Origin: Rhizomonospora bruguierae
Lineage (GTDB): Bacteria > Actinomycetota > Actinomycetes > Mycobacteriales > Micromonosporaceae
Reading direction: 5' to 3'
DNA length: 43,979 nt
Assembly: GCF_018397995.1 (NCBI RefSeq)
Contig: NZ_BBQH01000085.1
Location: 1 to 43,979 of the forward strand
The notes beneath the pieces were generated by a model, which made no database searches, was not told the origin of the DNA, and saw nothing but the letters and a program-made list of their open reading frames with translations. Below are positions 31,783 to 43,979 of the stretch, piece after piece. Each line of letters starts with the position of its first letter. Position 1 is the first letter of the stretch. The position numbers and the translations under genes are program-made.

Positions 31783-32149
31783 CGGACAACCCCTCCCCGG
31801 TATTCCACTTCGTCCGGCACCCGGCAGCGCCGGGCCGCGGACCCAGAATCGTGACCGCGGTCGAACTGTAAGCCCGACCGCCGCGGTTCGCGAAACGCAC
31901 CGAACTGGCGATTCGGGCGTCGCACCGCTCCCCCTACCAGATCATGGCCTGCCTGTCGCGTGCTGTACACCCCCCGCATCGGTTCCGTGACAGTGTCGTG
32001 AGTGCGCTCGGGGGACGCTGATACCGGACCCGTCGCCGATGGGGGGCCAGGGCCGGGTCCGGTGCCGGCCGGAGTGGCGCGTAGGACGCGTCTCCGGCCG
32101 GCGCCCGCGTGCGGGATACGGCGCCGGAACCGCGACGGGAGCCCGGCGC
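31783..32149. other. Intergenic region between Crp-type and DUF1028 genes
   Basis: No gene seen in these 367 bases. The left part should hold the promoter of the Crp-type gene. The right part holds a long hairpin, listed separately. Confidence 0.55.
32064..32102 (-). terminator. Likely terminator of the DUF1028 gene
   Basis: Perfect 11-bp arms (32064-32074, 32092-32102), with an inner CGCGT/ACGCG stem (32078-32082, 32086-32090) and a 3-base loop. It lies about 50 bases after the - strand DUF1028 stop. No U-tract. Confidence 0.65.
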
Positions 32150-32986
32150 TCAGGGCGCGCTGGCCCGCAGATGGGCCAGGACCAGTGGGTCGATGCGCCC
32201 CGGCACCAGGCGCTCCTCCAGGTTCTCCACCCCGGCCCACTCGGCCAGGTCGGCGTCCAGGTCCGGGCCGCCGGTGGACCCGGCGGCGGCCAGCAGCGCC
32301 CGCACCTCCGCCGCGAGCGGGCCGGTCAGGTCCAACAGGGACGCCTCGTCCGGGCGCTCGAACAGCAGGATGTGCAGGTCCAGAAGGCGGGACAGTTCGG
32401 CCACCGGCCGCGGGTGATCGTCCACCCGCAGGTCCACGGCCACGTCGCTGGTGCCGCCGTACCCCTTGTCCTTCTCCACCACGTACAGCGCGGCGCTCTG
32501 CCGGCCCCGGCGGTCGCCGCCCGCCTCGTCGCCGGCCGCCAGCGCGGCCAGCAGGCGGTGGGCCAGCCGCGGCTCGCCGGTCGACTCCAGCCAGGCCGCC
32601 TCCATCGCCCGGATCACGCCCTCGCCGGCCAGGATGTTGCCCTGGATCGCGTACCCGTCGCCGGTCACCCCGCCGGCCCAGTCGTGGCACTGCGGCCCGG
32701 TGAAGGTCGCCCCGTCGCCGGTCGGGCCCACCACGCCCACCTGGCGGTGCCCCCGGCCGACGTCCGCGGCGACCAGGCCGGCCACCACGTCGGCCGGGGG
32801 CACGCCGGTGCGCAGCAGGGCCAGCGCCTGGGGCTGGTAGGCGAGGTTGGCGAACGCCTGGGTGGCGATCGCGCCCACGCCCGCCTCCGCGGCCGGCACC
32901 GCCGCGCCGACGGCGAGGAACTTGCTGGCCACCGCCACGCCCAGGGCGCGGCCGTCCGCGCCGCGGGCGACGATCGAGAACGTCAT
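32150..32986 (-). CDS. DUF1028-family protein (Ntn-hydrolase-like)
   Basis: 278 residues with the DUF1028 pattern from the N-terminus: MTFSIVARGADGRALGVAVA, VGAIATQAFANLAYQ, HDWAGGVTGDGYAIQGNIL and the C-terminal YVVEKDKGYGGTSDVAVDL, RVDDHP. The final part carries a helical peptidoglycan-binding-like extension (EWAGVENLEERLVPG). The family is predicted to be Ntn-fold hydrolases, biochemical role unclear. It is divergent from the RNase AS gene with about 60 bases between. Confidence 0.9.
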   Translation of the reverse strand: MTFSIVARGADGRALGVAVASKFLAVGAAVPAAEAGVGAIATQAFANLAYQPQALALLRTGVPPADVVAGLVAADVGRGHRQVGVVGPTGDGATFTGPQCHDWAGGVTGDGYAIQGNILAGEGVIRAMEAAWLESTGEPRLAHRLLAALAAGDEAGGDRRGRQSAALYVVEKDKGYGGTSDVAVDLRVDDHPRPVAELSRLLDLHILLFERPDEASLLDLTGPLAAEVRALLAAAGSTGGPDLDADLAEWAGVENLEERLVPGRIDPLVLAHLRASAP

Positions 32987-33047
32987 GCGGGCACCGTATC
33001 GGGTACCGGCTGCGATCGGGGCCGGGCCATGGGCGAGGATGGGCCAG

Positions 33048-33542
33048 ATGCCCTACCGATACTTCTACGACTGCGAGTTCATCGAGGACGGTCGCCTGGT
33101 GGACCTCGTCTCGATCGGCGTGGTCGACGAGTACGGGCGGGAGTTCTATGCGGTCTCCACCGAGTTCGACGACTCCCGGGCGCTGCCCTGGGTGCGCCGC
33201 AACGTGCTGGACAAGCTGCCCTCGCCGGCCGACCCGGCGTGGCGCTCGCGCGAGCGGATTCGGGGCGACCTGTACGAGTTCCTGACCGAGCCGGTCCGGG
33301 ACCGGCCGGCCGAGAAGATCGAGTTATGGGCCTGGTACGCGGCGTACGACCACGTAGTGCTATGTCAGCTATGGGGTCGGATGCCCGATCTGCCCCGAGA
33401 GATCCCCCGGTTTACGAAAGACCTGCGCCAACGCTGGGACGACGTGGGCCGCCCGCCGCTGCCCGAAGCCGCGGCCGCCCGGCACGACGCGCTGGTCGAC
33501 GCGCGGCACAACCTCGCGCGGTGGCAGGCCATGGGCGGCTGA
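33048..33542 (+). CDS. RNase AS, polyadenylate-specific 3'-exoribonuclease
   Basis: 164 residues, full length for the family (M. tuberculosis Rv2179c). DEDDh nuclease residues: D and E in FYDCEFIEDG, D in WYAAYDHVVL, and H and D in RHDALVDARHNLARW. It degrades adenylate-rich RNA 3' ends. ATG 33048 gives the family start MPYRYFYDCEF. The divergent DUF1028 gene and downstream phosphofructokinase gene flank it. Confidence 0.94.
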   Translation: MPYRYFYDCEFIEDGRLVDLVSIGVVDEYGREFYAVSTEFDDSRALPWVRRNVLDKLPSPADPAWRSRERIRGDLYEFLTEPVRDRPAEKIELWAWYAAYDHVVLCQLWGRMPDLPREIPRFTKDLRQRWDDVGRPPLPEAAAARHDALVDARHNLARWQAMGG

Positions 33543-33663
33543 CCCGGCGGTCACCGGGCTGGGCTACAGTGCGCTTGACGGCGGCCCGCCTCGGTCCGGC
33601 AACGGCGCTTCTCCCGGGGCATTCTGGGCCTGTCTGACTGACCCGGAAGGGAACAAGCAGATC

Positions 33664-34692
33664 ATGCGAATCGGCGTCCTCACCGGTGGCGGCGACTGCC
33701 CCGGACTGAACGCGGTGATCCGTTCGGTGGTGCGCAAGGGCGTGGCCACCTACGGGCACGAGTTCGTGGGTTTCCGGGACGGCTGGCGCGGCCCCCTGGA
33801 GGGCAACACCCGCCCGCTCGGCATCGCCGAGGTGCGCGGCATCCTGCCCCGCGGCGGCACCATCCTGGGCTCCTCCCGGACCAATCCGTTCAAGATCGAC
33901 GGCGGGGTCGAGCGGATCAAGGCCAACCTGGCCGAGCTGGGGATCGACGCGCTGGTCGCGATCGGCGGTGAGGACACCCTCGGCGTCGCCACGAAGCTGG
34001 ACGAGCTGGGCGTCAAGGTCATCGGCGTGCCGAAGACCATCGACAACGACCTCGACGCCACCGACTACACGTTCGGCTTCGACACCGCGGTCAACATCGC
34101 GATGGAGGCGATCGACCGGCTGCACACCACCGCCGAGAGCCACCACCGCACGCTCGTCGTCGAGGTGATGGGCCGGCACGCCGGCTGGATCGCCCTGCAC
34201 GCCGGGCTGGCCGGCGGCGCCAACGTGATCCTGCTGCCCGAGCGGCAGTTCGACGTGGACCAGGTCGCGGCGTACGTGGAGAAGCGCTTCCAGACCCAGT
34301 ACGCGCCGATCGTGGTGGTTGCCGAGGGCGCGCAGCCGCTCGACGGCCAGATGGTCCTGCACAACCAGGAGCGGGACGCGTTCGGCCACGTGCGGCTGGG
34401 CGGCATCGGCCAGTGGCTGGCCGAGCAGCTGCTGGAGAAGACCGGCAAGGAGGCCCGCACAGTCGTGCTGGGTCACATCCAGCGCGGCGGCACCCCGACC
34501 GCGTTCGACCGGGTGCTGGCCACCCGGTTCGGCCTGCACGCGATCGACGCGGTGCACGAGGGTGACTTCGGCAAGATGGTCTCGCTGCGTGGTACCGACA
34601 TCGTCCGGGTGCCGCTGATCGAGGCGACCCGCGAGCTAAAGACCGTGCCGCTGGAGCGGTACACCGAGGCCGAGGTCTTCTTCGGCAGCTGA
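33664..34692 (+). CDS. pfp: 6-phosphofructokinase, predicted pyrophosphate-dependent
   Basis: 342 residues, preceded by GGAAGGGAA. It phosphorylates fructose-6-phosphate. Donor-site motif GGGDCPGLN at the N-terminus, catalytic D127 in KTIDND, substrate motifs MGRHAGWIA and HIQRGGTPTAFDR. Positions that decide the donor read D104 (IGGEDT) and K124 (VPKTIDND). E. coli ATP-PFK has Gly at both, and pyrophosphate-dependent enzymes such as that of Amycolatopsis methanolica have Asp and Lys. Hence pyrophosphate is the predicted phosphoryl donor, and the reaction would be reversible. A perfect terminator follows. Confidence 0.92.
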   Translation: MRIGVLTGGGDCPGLNAVIRSVVRKGVATYGHEFVGFRDGWRGPLEGNTRPLGIAEVRGILPRGGTILGSSRTNPFKIDGGVERIKANLAELGIDALVAIGGEDTLGVATKLDELGVKVIGVPKTIDNDLDATDYTFGFDTAVNIAMEAIDRLHTTAESHHRTLVVEVMGRHAGWIALHAGLAGGANVILLPERQFDVDQVAAYVEKRFQTQYAPIVVVAEGAQPLDGQMVLHNQERDAFGHVRLGGIGQWLAEQLLEKTGKEARTVVLGHIQRGGTPTAFDRVLATRFGLHAIDAVHEGDFGKMVSLRGTDIVRVPLIEATRELKTVPLERYTEAEVFFGS

Positions 34693-34704
34693 GGTTTGTC
34701 GATC

Positions 34705-34732
34705 GGGGGCCGGCCCGCGCCGGCCCCCTTTT
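34705..34732 (+). terminator. Rho-independent terminator after phosphofructokinase
   Basis: Perfect 10-bp stem GGGGGCCGGC/GCCGGCCCCC (34705-34714, 34719-34728), 4-base loop and TTTT. It is the only classical terminator with a T-run that I noticed in the window. Confidence 0.9.
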
Positions 34733-34747
34733 CGGGAGGAACCGACA

Positions 34748-35566
34748 GTGGCGCCTGGCGTGCACGCCGTCGCGGTGATCGGTGCGGGCAAGATCGGCGA
34801 GCTGATGCTCTCCGGCCTGCTGCGGGCCGGCTGGCCGACCGACCGGATCCTGGCCACCGCACGCCGCACCGAGCGCGCGGAGGAACTGGTCCAGCGGTAC
34901 GGCGTGCGGGTGGTGGACAACGTCGCCGCCGTCACCGAGGCCGACGTGCTGGCGATCTCGGTCAAGCCGCAGGACGCCGGCGCCCTGCTGACCGAGGTCG
35001 GGCCGAAGGTGCCCGCCGACAAGCTCGTCGTCTCGCTCTGTGCCGGCCTGCCGATCAGCTTCTTCGCCAAGCGGTTGCCGGCGGGAACCCCGGTCGTGCG
35101 GGTCATGACCAACACCCCGGCCCTGGTGGACGAGGCGATGACGGCCATTTCCGCCGGCCCGCACGCGACGCCGGAACACCTGGCGCTGGCCGAGGAGATG
35201 TTCCGCCCGCTCGGGCGCACCCTGCGGGTACCCGAGTCCCAGCAGGACGCGGTGACCGCGCTCTCCGGCTCCGGCCCCGCGTACTTCTACCTGCTGGTGG
35301 AGGCGATGACCGACGCGGGGATCCTGCTCGGCCTACCCCGCCAGGTCGCGCACGACCTGATCGTGCAGACCGCGATCGGCTCCGCGCTCATGCTGCGCGA
35401 GTCCGGGGAGCACCCGGTGAAGTTGCGCGAGGCGGTCACCTCACCGGCCGGCACCACCATCGCCGCCATCCGCGAACTGGAGAACCACGGGGTGCGCGCC
35501 GCGCTGCTGGCCGCCCTGGAGGCCGCCCGGGACCGCGCGCGCGAACTGGCCGCCCAGAACGCGTGA
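34748..35566 (+). CDS. proC: Pyrroline-5-carboxylate reductase
   Basis: 272 residues from GTG 34748, with GGGAGGA upstream. It makes L-proline from pyrroline-5-carboxylate with NAD(P)H. N-terminal Rossmann motif VIGAGKIGELMLSGLL, VKPQDAG, VVSLCAGLPI, VRVMTNTPALV, and the C-terminal dimer signature ALSGSGPAYFYLLVEAM and LREAVTSPAGTTIAAI. Full length. It is transcribed separately from the phosphofructokinase because of the terminator between them. Confidence 0.95.
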   Translation: MAPGVHAVAVIGAGKIGELMLSGLLRAGWPTDRILATARRTERAEELVQRYGVRVVDNVAAVTEADVLAISVKPQDAGALLTEVGPKVPADKLVVSLCAGLPISFFAKRLPAGTPVVRVMTNTPALVDEAMTAISAGPHATPEHLALAEEMFRPLGRTLRVPESQQDAVTALSGSGPAYFYLLVEAMTDAGILLGLPRQVAHDLIVQTAIGSALMLRESGEHPVKLREAVTSPAGTTIAAIRELENHGVRAALLAALEAARDRARELAAQNA

Positions 35567-35696
35567 AAGCCTCCCGCCGTTCGGGCGGCCCGGGTCAGGC
35601 CCGTTCACTCATCCGTTCACGCCTTCCGGCGGTGCGGCGTGCCTGGCTACCGTCCTGACACACGGTGGTCGCAGCGGTACGGTCGGGAGGTCCAGC

Positions 35697-36074
35697 ATGC
35701 GGCGCTTCGCGGTGGTCCTCGGCGTCCTGGTCGCCTGCCTGTGGGTGGCGCCCCCGGCGTCCGCCTTCGCCCACGACCAGGTGCACAACGTCTACCTGCA
35801 CGCCGCCCTGGACGTGCTCACCCTCGGGGTCGTCACGGCTCCAATGTGGACCGCGTACTGGTGGGGTGGTGCGCACCGGTGGCTGCTGCCGCTCCTGGTC
35901 GCCGCGGTGCAGGTACCCGTCGCCGTGGTCGCGTTCGTGCCGGTCCTGCCCCCGGCCGTGCACGCCTCCGCCCTGGTCGCGGCGCTGGCCCTGACCGCCG
36001 CCTCGCTGTACGCCGTGCGCCGTGCCGCGCCTTCCCCCGCGGCCGCGCCGGCACCGGCCGGTGAACCCGGCTGA
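35697..36074 (+). CDS. Small membrane protein
   Basis: 125 residues. A signal-like N-terminus (RRFAVVLGVLVACLWVAPPA, ASAFAHD) is followed by three hydrophobic segments (AALDVLTLGVVTAPMW; WLLPLLVAAVQVPVAVVAF; ASALVAALALTAASLYAV) and a Pro/Ala tail. The first helix could be a cleaved signal peptide. No function recognised. Alone between proC and the chitinase. Confidence 0.72.
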   Translation: MRRFAVVLGVLVACLWVAPPASAFAHDQVHNVYLHAALDVLTLGVVTAPMWTAYWWGGAHRWLLPLLVAAVQVPVAVVAFVPVLPPAVHASALVAALALTAASLYAVRRAAPSPAAAPAPAGEPG

Positions 36075-36153
36075 CCGGCCCCGGGGCGGTAGGCCCCGGC
36101 CTGGAACCCGCTGCCGGCCGCGCCCGCGGCCGGCGCGCCGTTGTCGGGCCGGG

Positions 36154-36213
36154 GCCGCTCCCCGCCCCGCCGCTCCCCGCCCCGCCGCTCCCCGCCCCGC
36201 CGCTCCCCGCCCC
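36154..36213. repeat. Four perfect 15-bp tandem repeats
   Basis: GCCGCTCCCCGCCCC repeated four times without change, in the gap between the membrane protein and chitinase genes. Purine/pyrimidine bias is strong (almost all C on this strand). Likely variable in copy number. Confidence 0.92.
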
Positions 36214-36243
36214 CTCGCCTCGGCGCCGCTTTCCCTGCTTCGA

Positions 36244-36297
36244 CGAGATCTTGGTACGGATCTGTCCCAAAATCGGCGTGTCTTTACCAAGATCTCG
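36244..36297. repeat. 13-bp inverted repeat, REP/MITE-like element
   Basis: CGAGATCTTGGTA (36244-36256) and TACCAAGATCTCG (36285-36297) are perfect inverted arms around 28 bases of lower-GC DNA. It could be a terminator-like hairpin, an operator pair or a small dispersed palindromic repeat. Confidence 0.75.
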
Positions 36298-36383
36298 CAA
36301 ATGAGAAGGCGCCACGCGACCGGGGAGGTGGGCGCGCGGGGATGAGTCGGTATCGGGCGCGGAGAGATTGAGGTATTTGCATC

Positions 36384-36439
36384 TTGACGCGGGGTCGGCG
36401 GATCACTAGGGTCCACTGGAAAGTTTGTTAACTATTAAC
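36384..36439 (+). promoter_or_regulatory. Chitinase promoter and leader palindrome
   Basis: TTGACG (36384-36389), a 17-base spacer and TAGGGT (36407-36412) form a strong promoter. In the short leader, GGAAAGTTT is followed by the palindrome GTTAA-CTA-TTAAC (36427-36439) just before the ribosome site. A/T-rich leaders of this kind recur, from memory, before secreted hydrolases of actinobacteria. Confidence 0.72.
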
Positions 36440-36452
36440 TTGGAGGCCCCCG

Positions 36453-40655
<4,203 letters not shown>

Positions 40656-40698
40656 CCGTCGCTCAGCGGCGGTGACGCCGCGGGATGGTGTTGGGCGG

Positions 40699-41595
40699 TC
40701 AACGCCGCCCGCCGCGGCGGCCGGCTCCGGGGCGCGCGGCCAGCCGGCGCAGCGTCGCGATGTCGCTGGCGTGCCCGTGCCACCGCTCCGTCGGCGTCTC
40801 CACGATCACCGGGATGCCCGCGGTGACCGGGTGCGTCATCAGCTCGGCGAACGCCGCCTCACCGAGGGTGCCCTTGCCGATCGTCTCGTGCCGGTCCCGC
40901 AGCGAGCCGCAGGTGTCCTTCGAGTCGTTCGCGTGGACCAGGTGCAGCCGCTCCCGCCCGACCGTGGCGTCCAGCAGGTCCAGCGCCTCGGTCATGCCGC
41001 CCGGCCGGGCGAGGTCGTGGCCGGCCGCCCAGGCGTGGCAGGTGTCCAGGCAGAAGCCGAGCCAGGGGTGGTGGTCCAGGGCGGCCAGGTACGGCTCCAG
41101 GTCCTCGATCCGGGACGCCAGCGAGCGCCCGCCGCCCGCGGTCGGCTCCACCAGCAGGCGCGGGCCGCCCGCCGCCGCGGCCGAGTCCAGCAGCGGCAGC
41201 AGCACCTCCCGCATGCGGACCAGCGCCGCGTCGGCGTGCGCCTCGTCCACCGCGCTGCCCGCGTGGTATACGACGCCGGCCGCGCCGGTCCGCGCGCCGC
41301 GCTCCAGCGCGTGCGCGAGCGTGGCGACCGAGCGCTGCACCGTCAGGGCGGTCGGCGAGCCCAGGTTGACCAGCAGCGAGGCGTGGATGAACGAGGGCAC
41401 CTTCAGCTCGGCGCAGCCGGAGCGGAACGCCTCGTCCTGCGCCGGGTCGCCGGCCGACAGCGCCCAGCCGCGCGGGTTCGACACGTACACCTGCACGGCC
41501 CGCGCCTCGGCGTTGCGGATGTACGGCAGGCCGGCCCGGGCCAGCCCGCCCGCGACGCTGGCGTGCGCACCGACCGGGCGGAGCGCACCGGTCAC
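40699..41595 (-). CDS. nfo: Deoxyribonuclease IV (AP endonuclease IV)
   Basis: 298 residues from GTG 41595, overlapping the kinase stop (GTGA). It nicks abasic sites in base-excision repair. Zinc-ligand motifs of the TIM-barrel family: VGAHASVAGGL, FIHASLLVN, VYHAGSA, VEPTAGGG, FCLDTCHAWAAGHD, HLVHANDSKD, RHETIGKG and IVETP. It is translationally coupled to the upstream PASTA kinase, an unusual but sensible core pairing. It converges with ltaE. Confidence 0.93.
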   Translation of the reverse strand: MTGALRPVGAHASVAGGLARAGLPYIRNAEARAVQVYVSNPRGWALSAGDPAQDEAFRSGCAELKVPSFIHASLLVNLGSPTALTVQRSVATLAHALERGARTGAAGVVYHAGSAVDEAHADAALVRMREVLLPLLDSAAAAGGPRLLVEPTAGGGRSLASRIEDLEPYLAALDHHPWLGFCLDTCHAWAAGHDLARPGGMTEALDLLDATVGRERLHLVHANDSKDTCGSLRDRHETIGKGTLGEAAFAELMTHPVTAGIPVIVETPTERWHGHASDIATLRRLAARPGAGRRGGRR

Positions 41596-43580
41596 AGGCA
41601 CCCGATCGTGACCTGCGAACCCTGCGGGACCTGCGAGTCCGGCCCCGGATCCTGGAACAGCACCGTGCCGTCGGGGTTGCCGCTGACGTTGACCTGGAGT
41701 TGCATCCCCTCCAGGGTCTGCTTGGCCTGCTGGCACGGCTGCCCGGTGACCTGCGGGACCACCGTGAGCGGCGGGCCCTTGCTGACCTGGAGGCGCACCT
41801 CGGCGCCCTTCTCCACCCCGGCGCCGTTGGTCGGCGACTGGGCGATCACCTGGCCGGCCGGCTTGTCGCTGTCCACCTGCTGCTCGACCACCACCAGGCC
41901 GAGCCCCTGTAGTTCGGCCCGGGCCTCGTTGACGTCCTTGCCGATCACGTTCGGCACCGAGATCGGGGCCTTGCCCTTGCTGACCGTGACCACGATCTGG
42001 GCGTCCGGCTTCGTCTCGGTGCCCGCCTTCGGGTCGGTCGCCAGCACGTAGCCGGCCGGGATGTCGTCGCTGTACTTGTCCGGGCCGCGCTTGACGACCA
42101 GCTTCCTGTCCTGCAACTCCGCCTGGGCGACGGCCCACTCCTTGCCCACCACGTCCGGGGTCGGGAACCGCTCGGGGCCGAGGGAGAGGATCAGCGTGAC
42201 CGTGGCGCCCTTCAGGATCCGGCTGCCCGCGCCCGGCTCCTGGGTCAGCACCACGTCCTTGGGGACCTGCTCGTCGTACCGGGGGTCGCCGAACTTCACG
42301 GCCAGCCCGGCCCGCTCCGCCTTCGCGACCGCGTCGGCCCGGCTCATGGTGGTGAGCTGGGGTGCCGTGGTGTAGCGGCCGATGGCGAACCAGTACCCGC
42401 CGACCGCGAGGAGCAGGGCCACGACGACGATCGCGGCGGCGGTCACCGTGCGCCCGCGCGGGGTGCCGACCATCCGCTCCCACAGCGCGACCGCCCGGGC
42501 GCCGAAGCCGCCCGCCGGCGGGCTCGGCATGATCCGTGGCCGGCCGTCCTCGTACGGGTAGGTGCGGTACACGTTGCTCTGCGGCTGCTCCGGCAGCCGC
42601 GACCAGGACGGCCGCTGCACCGGCTGGATCTGGCGCATGGTGACGGTGGCGTCGGTGGCGGGCGGCACCGAGGTGGGGCGCATGACCGTCGTCATGGCGC
42701 TCGCCGTGCCGACATCCTCCCGGACCACCTGCACGTCGGCCAGCAGTGCGCCGGCGTCGGTGGGGCGGGCGCCCGGGTCGCGCCGGGTGGCGCGGGTGAC
42801 CAGGTCGTCCAGGGCCGGCGACAGGCCCGGCACGAACCGCGACGGCGGCGGGACGTCCCGGTCCACGTGCTGCCAGGCCACCTCGACGGGCTGTTCGCCG
42901 TCGTAGGGCACCCGGCCGGTGAGCATCTCGAACAGCACGATGCCGGCGGAGTACACGTCGGTGCGAGCGTCCGCGTGACCGGCGGTGACCAGTTCGGGTG
43001 CCACGTAGGCGACGGTGGCCATGAGCTGGCCCGCCTCGTCGGCGCTGGCCTCGACCGCGCGGGCCAGGCCGAAGTCGGCCACCTTCACCACGCCGTCGAC
43101 CAGGCTGCTGGCGCCGCCGCTGGGCGCCTCGGCGACCAGCACGTTCTCCGGCTTCACGTCCCGGTGGACCAGCCCGGCCCGGTGCGCGGCGGCGACCGCG
43201 GCGAGCACCTGCTCGAGGATCGCCAGCGCCTCCACCGGGGTCAGCCGGCCGCGCTCGGCCAGCACCTCGCGCAGCGTCCGGCCGCGCACGTACTCCATGA
43301 CCAGGTACGGAACGCCGGCGTGTACGCCCTGGTCGTAGACGGCGACCACGTTGGGGTGGGTCAGCCGGGCGATCGTCTTGGCCTCGTCGGTGAAGCGCCG
43401 GATGAACTGCGGGTCACCGGCCTGCGCCGGGTGGATGATCTTGAGGGCGACGGTGCGCTCCAGGCGCTCGTCCGACGCCGTGTAGACGGTCGCCATGCCG
43501 CCGCGCGCGATGCGCCCCCGGACGCGGTAGCGCCCGTCCACGATCGACCCGATCAGCGGGTCCGCGACCTGAATGTCCAT
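41592..43580 (-). CDS. pknL: Membrane Ser/Thr protein kinase with four PASTA domains, PknL-like
   Basis: 662 residues. Hanks-type kinase domain (about 12-275): GRIARGGMATVY, ALKII lysine, HRDVKPENV, VADFGLAR, YVAPELV. A juxtamembrane linker follows, then one transmembrane helix (AAAIVVVALLLAVGGYWFAI, about 390-412) and four extracellular PASTA repeats to the C-terminus. It phosphorylates proteins inside in response to cell-wall muropeptides or similar. Its place near class II DAHP synthase and RNase AS suggests orthology to M. tuberculosis PknL (Rv2176), but PknL is about 400 residues and lacks a long PASTA tail. The ATG at 43580 gives MDIQVADPLIG. It leads a two-gene operon with nfo. Confidence 0.93.
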   Translation of the reverse strand: MDIQVADPLIGSIVDGRYRVRGRIARGGMATVYTASDERLERTVALKIIHPAQAGDPQFIRRFTDEAKTIARLTHPNVVAVYDQGVHAGVPYLVMEYVRGRTLREVLAERGRLTPVEALAILEQVLAAVAAAHRAGLVHRDVKPENVLVAEAPSGGASSLVDGVVKVADFGLARAVEASADEAGQLMATVAYVAPELVTAGHADARTDVYSAGIVLFEMLTGRVPYDGEQPVEVAWQHVDRDVPPPSRFVPGLSPALDDLVTRATRRDPGARPTDAGALLADVQVVREDVGTASAMTTVMRPTSVPPATDATVTMRQIQPVQRPSWSRLPEQPQSNVYRTYPYEDGRPRIMPSPPAGGFGARAVALWERMVGTPRGRTVTAAAIVVVALLLAVGGYWFAIGRYTTAPQLTTMSRADAVAKAERAGLAVKFGDPRYDEQVPKDVVLTQEPGAGSRILKGATVTLILSLGPERFPTPDVVGKEWAVAQAELQDRKLVVKRGPDKYSDDIPAGYVLATDPKAGTETKPDAQIVVTVSKGKAPISVPNVIGKDVNEARAELQGLGLVVVEQQVDSDKPAGQVIAQSPTNGAGVEKGAEVRLQVSKGPPLTVVPQVTGQPCQQAKQTLEGMQLQVNVSGNPDGTVLFQDPGPDSQVPQGSQVTIGCL

Positions 43581-43671
43581 CGGCGTGCAGTCTATGTCTC
43601 CTGTGCGGCAATCCGGGTCCAGCGGAAGTTCAGGATGCCACAGGTGCGCGAGGGACCGGTATAGCCGCCGG

Positions 43672-43979
43672 TCAGGCGCGGTGCCGGCCGGTGTAGGGCC
43701 CCGAGCTCCCGGCCGCGACGGTGGCCGGGAACGGTCTCTGGAGCACCTCCTCCGGCGGTTTCCCGGATGGCTCCTGCGGGGCGGTCGCGGACGGGCCCGG
43801 CGGCGGGGTGACCGAGGGGGTCGGCGACGAGGTGGGCTCCCCGGTGGGCGCGGTTCCGGACGGCGCCGGGCTGGACTGGGACGGCGTCGGCACCGGTTTG
43901 GACCTGGACGGCGCCGGCGTCGGCGACCGGCCGCCGCCGGCCGACCCCGGCCCGGGCGGCGGGGCGACCGCCCGGGGGC
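43672..43979 (-). CDS. C-terminal part of a Pro/Ser/Thr-rich protein (runs off the window)
   Basis: The frame is open from the window edge (PPPGPGSAGGG, then RSPTPAPSRSKPVPTPSQSS) to a stop at 43672, about 102 residues visible. Almost all are Pro, Ser, Thr, Gly and Ala, ending TVAAGSSGPYTGRHRA. A GTG at 43893 exists, but the matching composition upstream suggests the true start is outside. It is probably a disordered tail of a membrane or secreted protein. Identity unknown. Confidence 0.6.
   Translation of the reverse strand, partial: PRAVAPPPGPGSAGGGRSPTPAPSRSKPVPTPSQSSPAPSGTAPTGEPTSSPTPSVTPPPGPSATAPQEPSGKPPEEVLQRPFPATVAAGSSGPYTGRHRA

Overview
The window is very GC-rich actinobacterial chromosome. 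The third-position GC bias, frequent GTG/TTG starts and gene content suggest a member of Micromonosporaceae (Micromonospora-like); this is inferred from style, not from a search. Everything was read by eye; no database was queried.

Region 1 (1-17.5 kb) is an accessory sugar locus. After the broken end of an IS1380-type transposase come gntR1-dgoD-dgoA-kdgK on the + strand. An SDR-gntR2-aldose-epimerase-like operon lies on the - strand. Then follow an AraF/AraG/AraH-like ABC sugar importer, a third GntR/FCD regulator and a 1541-residue secreted GH27 glycosidase with many accessory modules. Read together: the GH27 enzyme trims galactose- or arabinose-containing plant glycans outside the cell, the importer takes up the sugar, the SDR may oxidise it, and DgoD, KdgK and DgoA take galactonate to pyruvate and glyceraldehyde-3-phosphate. 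AT-rich motifs upstream of gntR1, in the SDR/importer gap and upstream of the GH27 gene look like shared regulatory sites. The GH27 gene sits between two perfect 341-bp inverted repeats, each carrying the last 95 codons and the terminator. Inverting the segment would leave the gene intact.

Region 2 (17.5-25.3 kb) is decaying accessory DNA. It holds an ECF sigma factor cut after region 2 and joined to a headless gene, an XRE regulator divergent from a type I methionine aminopeptidase, a hydrolase-TetR operon with two tandem palindromic operators, a frameshifted hypothetical gene, a frameshifted AAA ATPase/DUF234-type gene with a GAAC-N4-GTTC (LexA-box-like) palindrome, and an alpha/beta hydrolase.

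Region 3 (25.3-44 kb) looks like conserved core. It has an acyltransferase, a giant adenylate-cyclase/AAA regulator, a Crp-family regulator, a DUF1028 protein, RNase AS, a phosphofructokinase with the residues of the pyrophosphate-dependent type, ProC, a secreted GH18 chitinase, class II DAHP synthase, threonine aldolase, endonuclease IV and a PASTA-domain Ser/Thr kinase. The acyltransferase, RNase AS, DAHP synthase and kinase recall the mycobacterial Rv2182c-Rv2179c-Rv2178c-Rv2176 neighbourhood. A Pro/Ser/Thr-rich protein runs off the right edge. No tRNA, rRNA or CRISPR array was seen.
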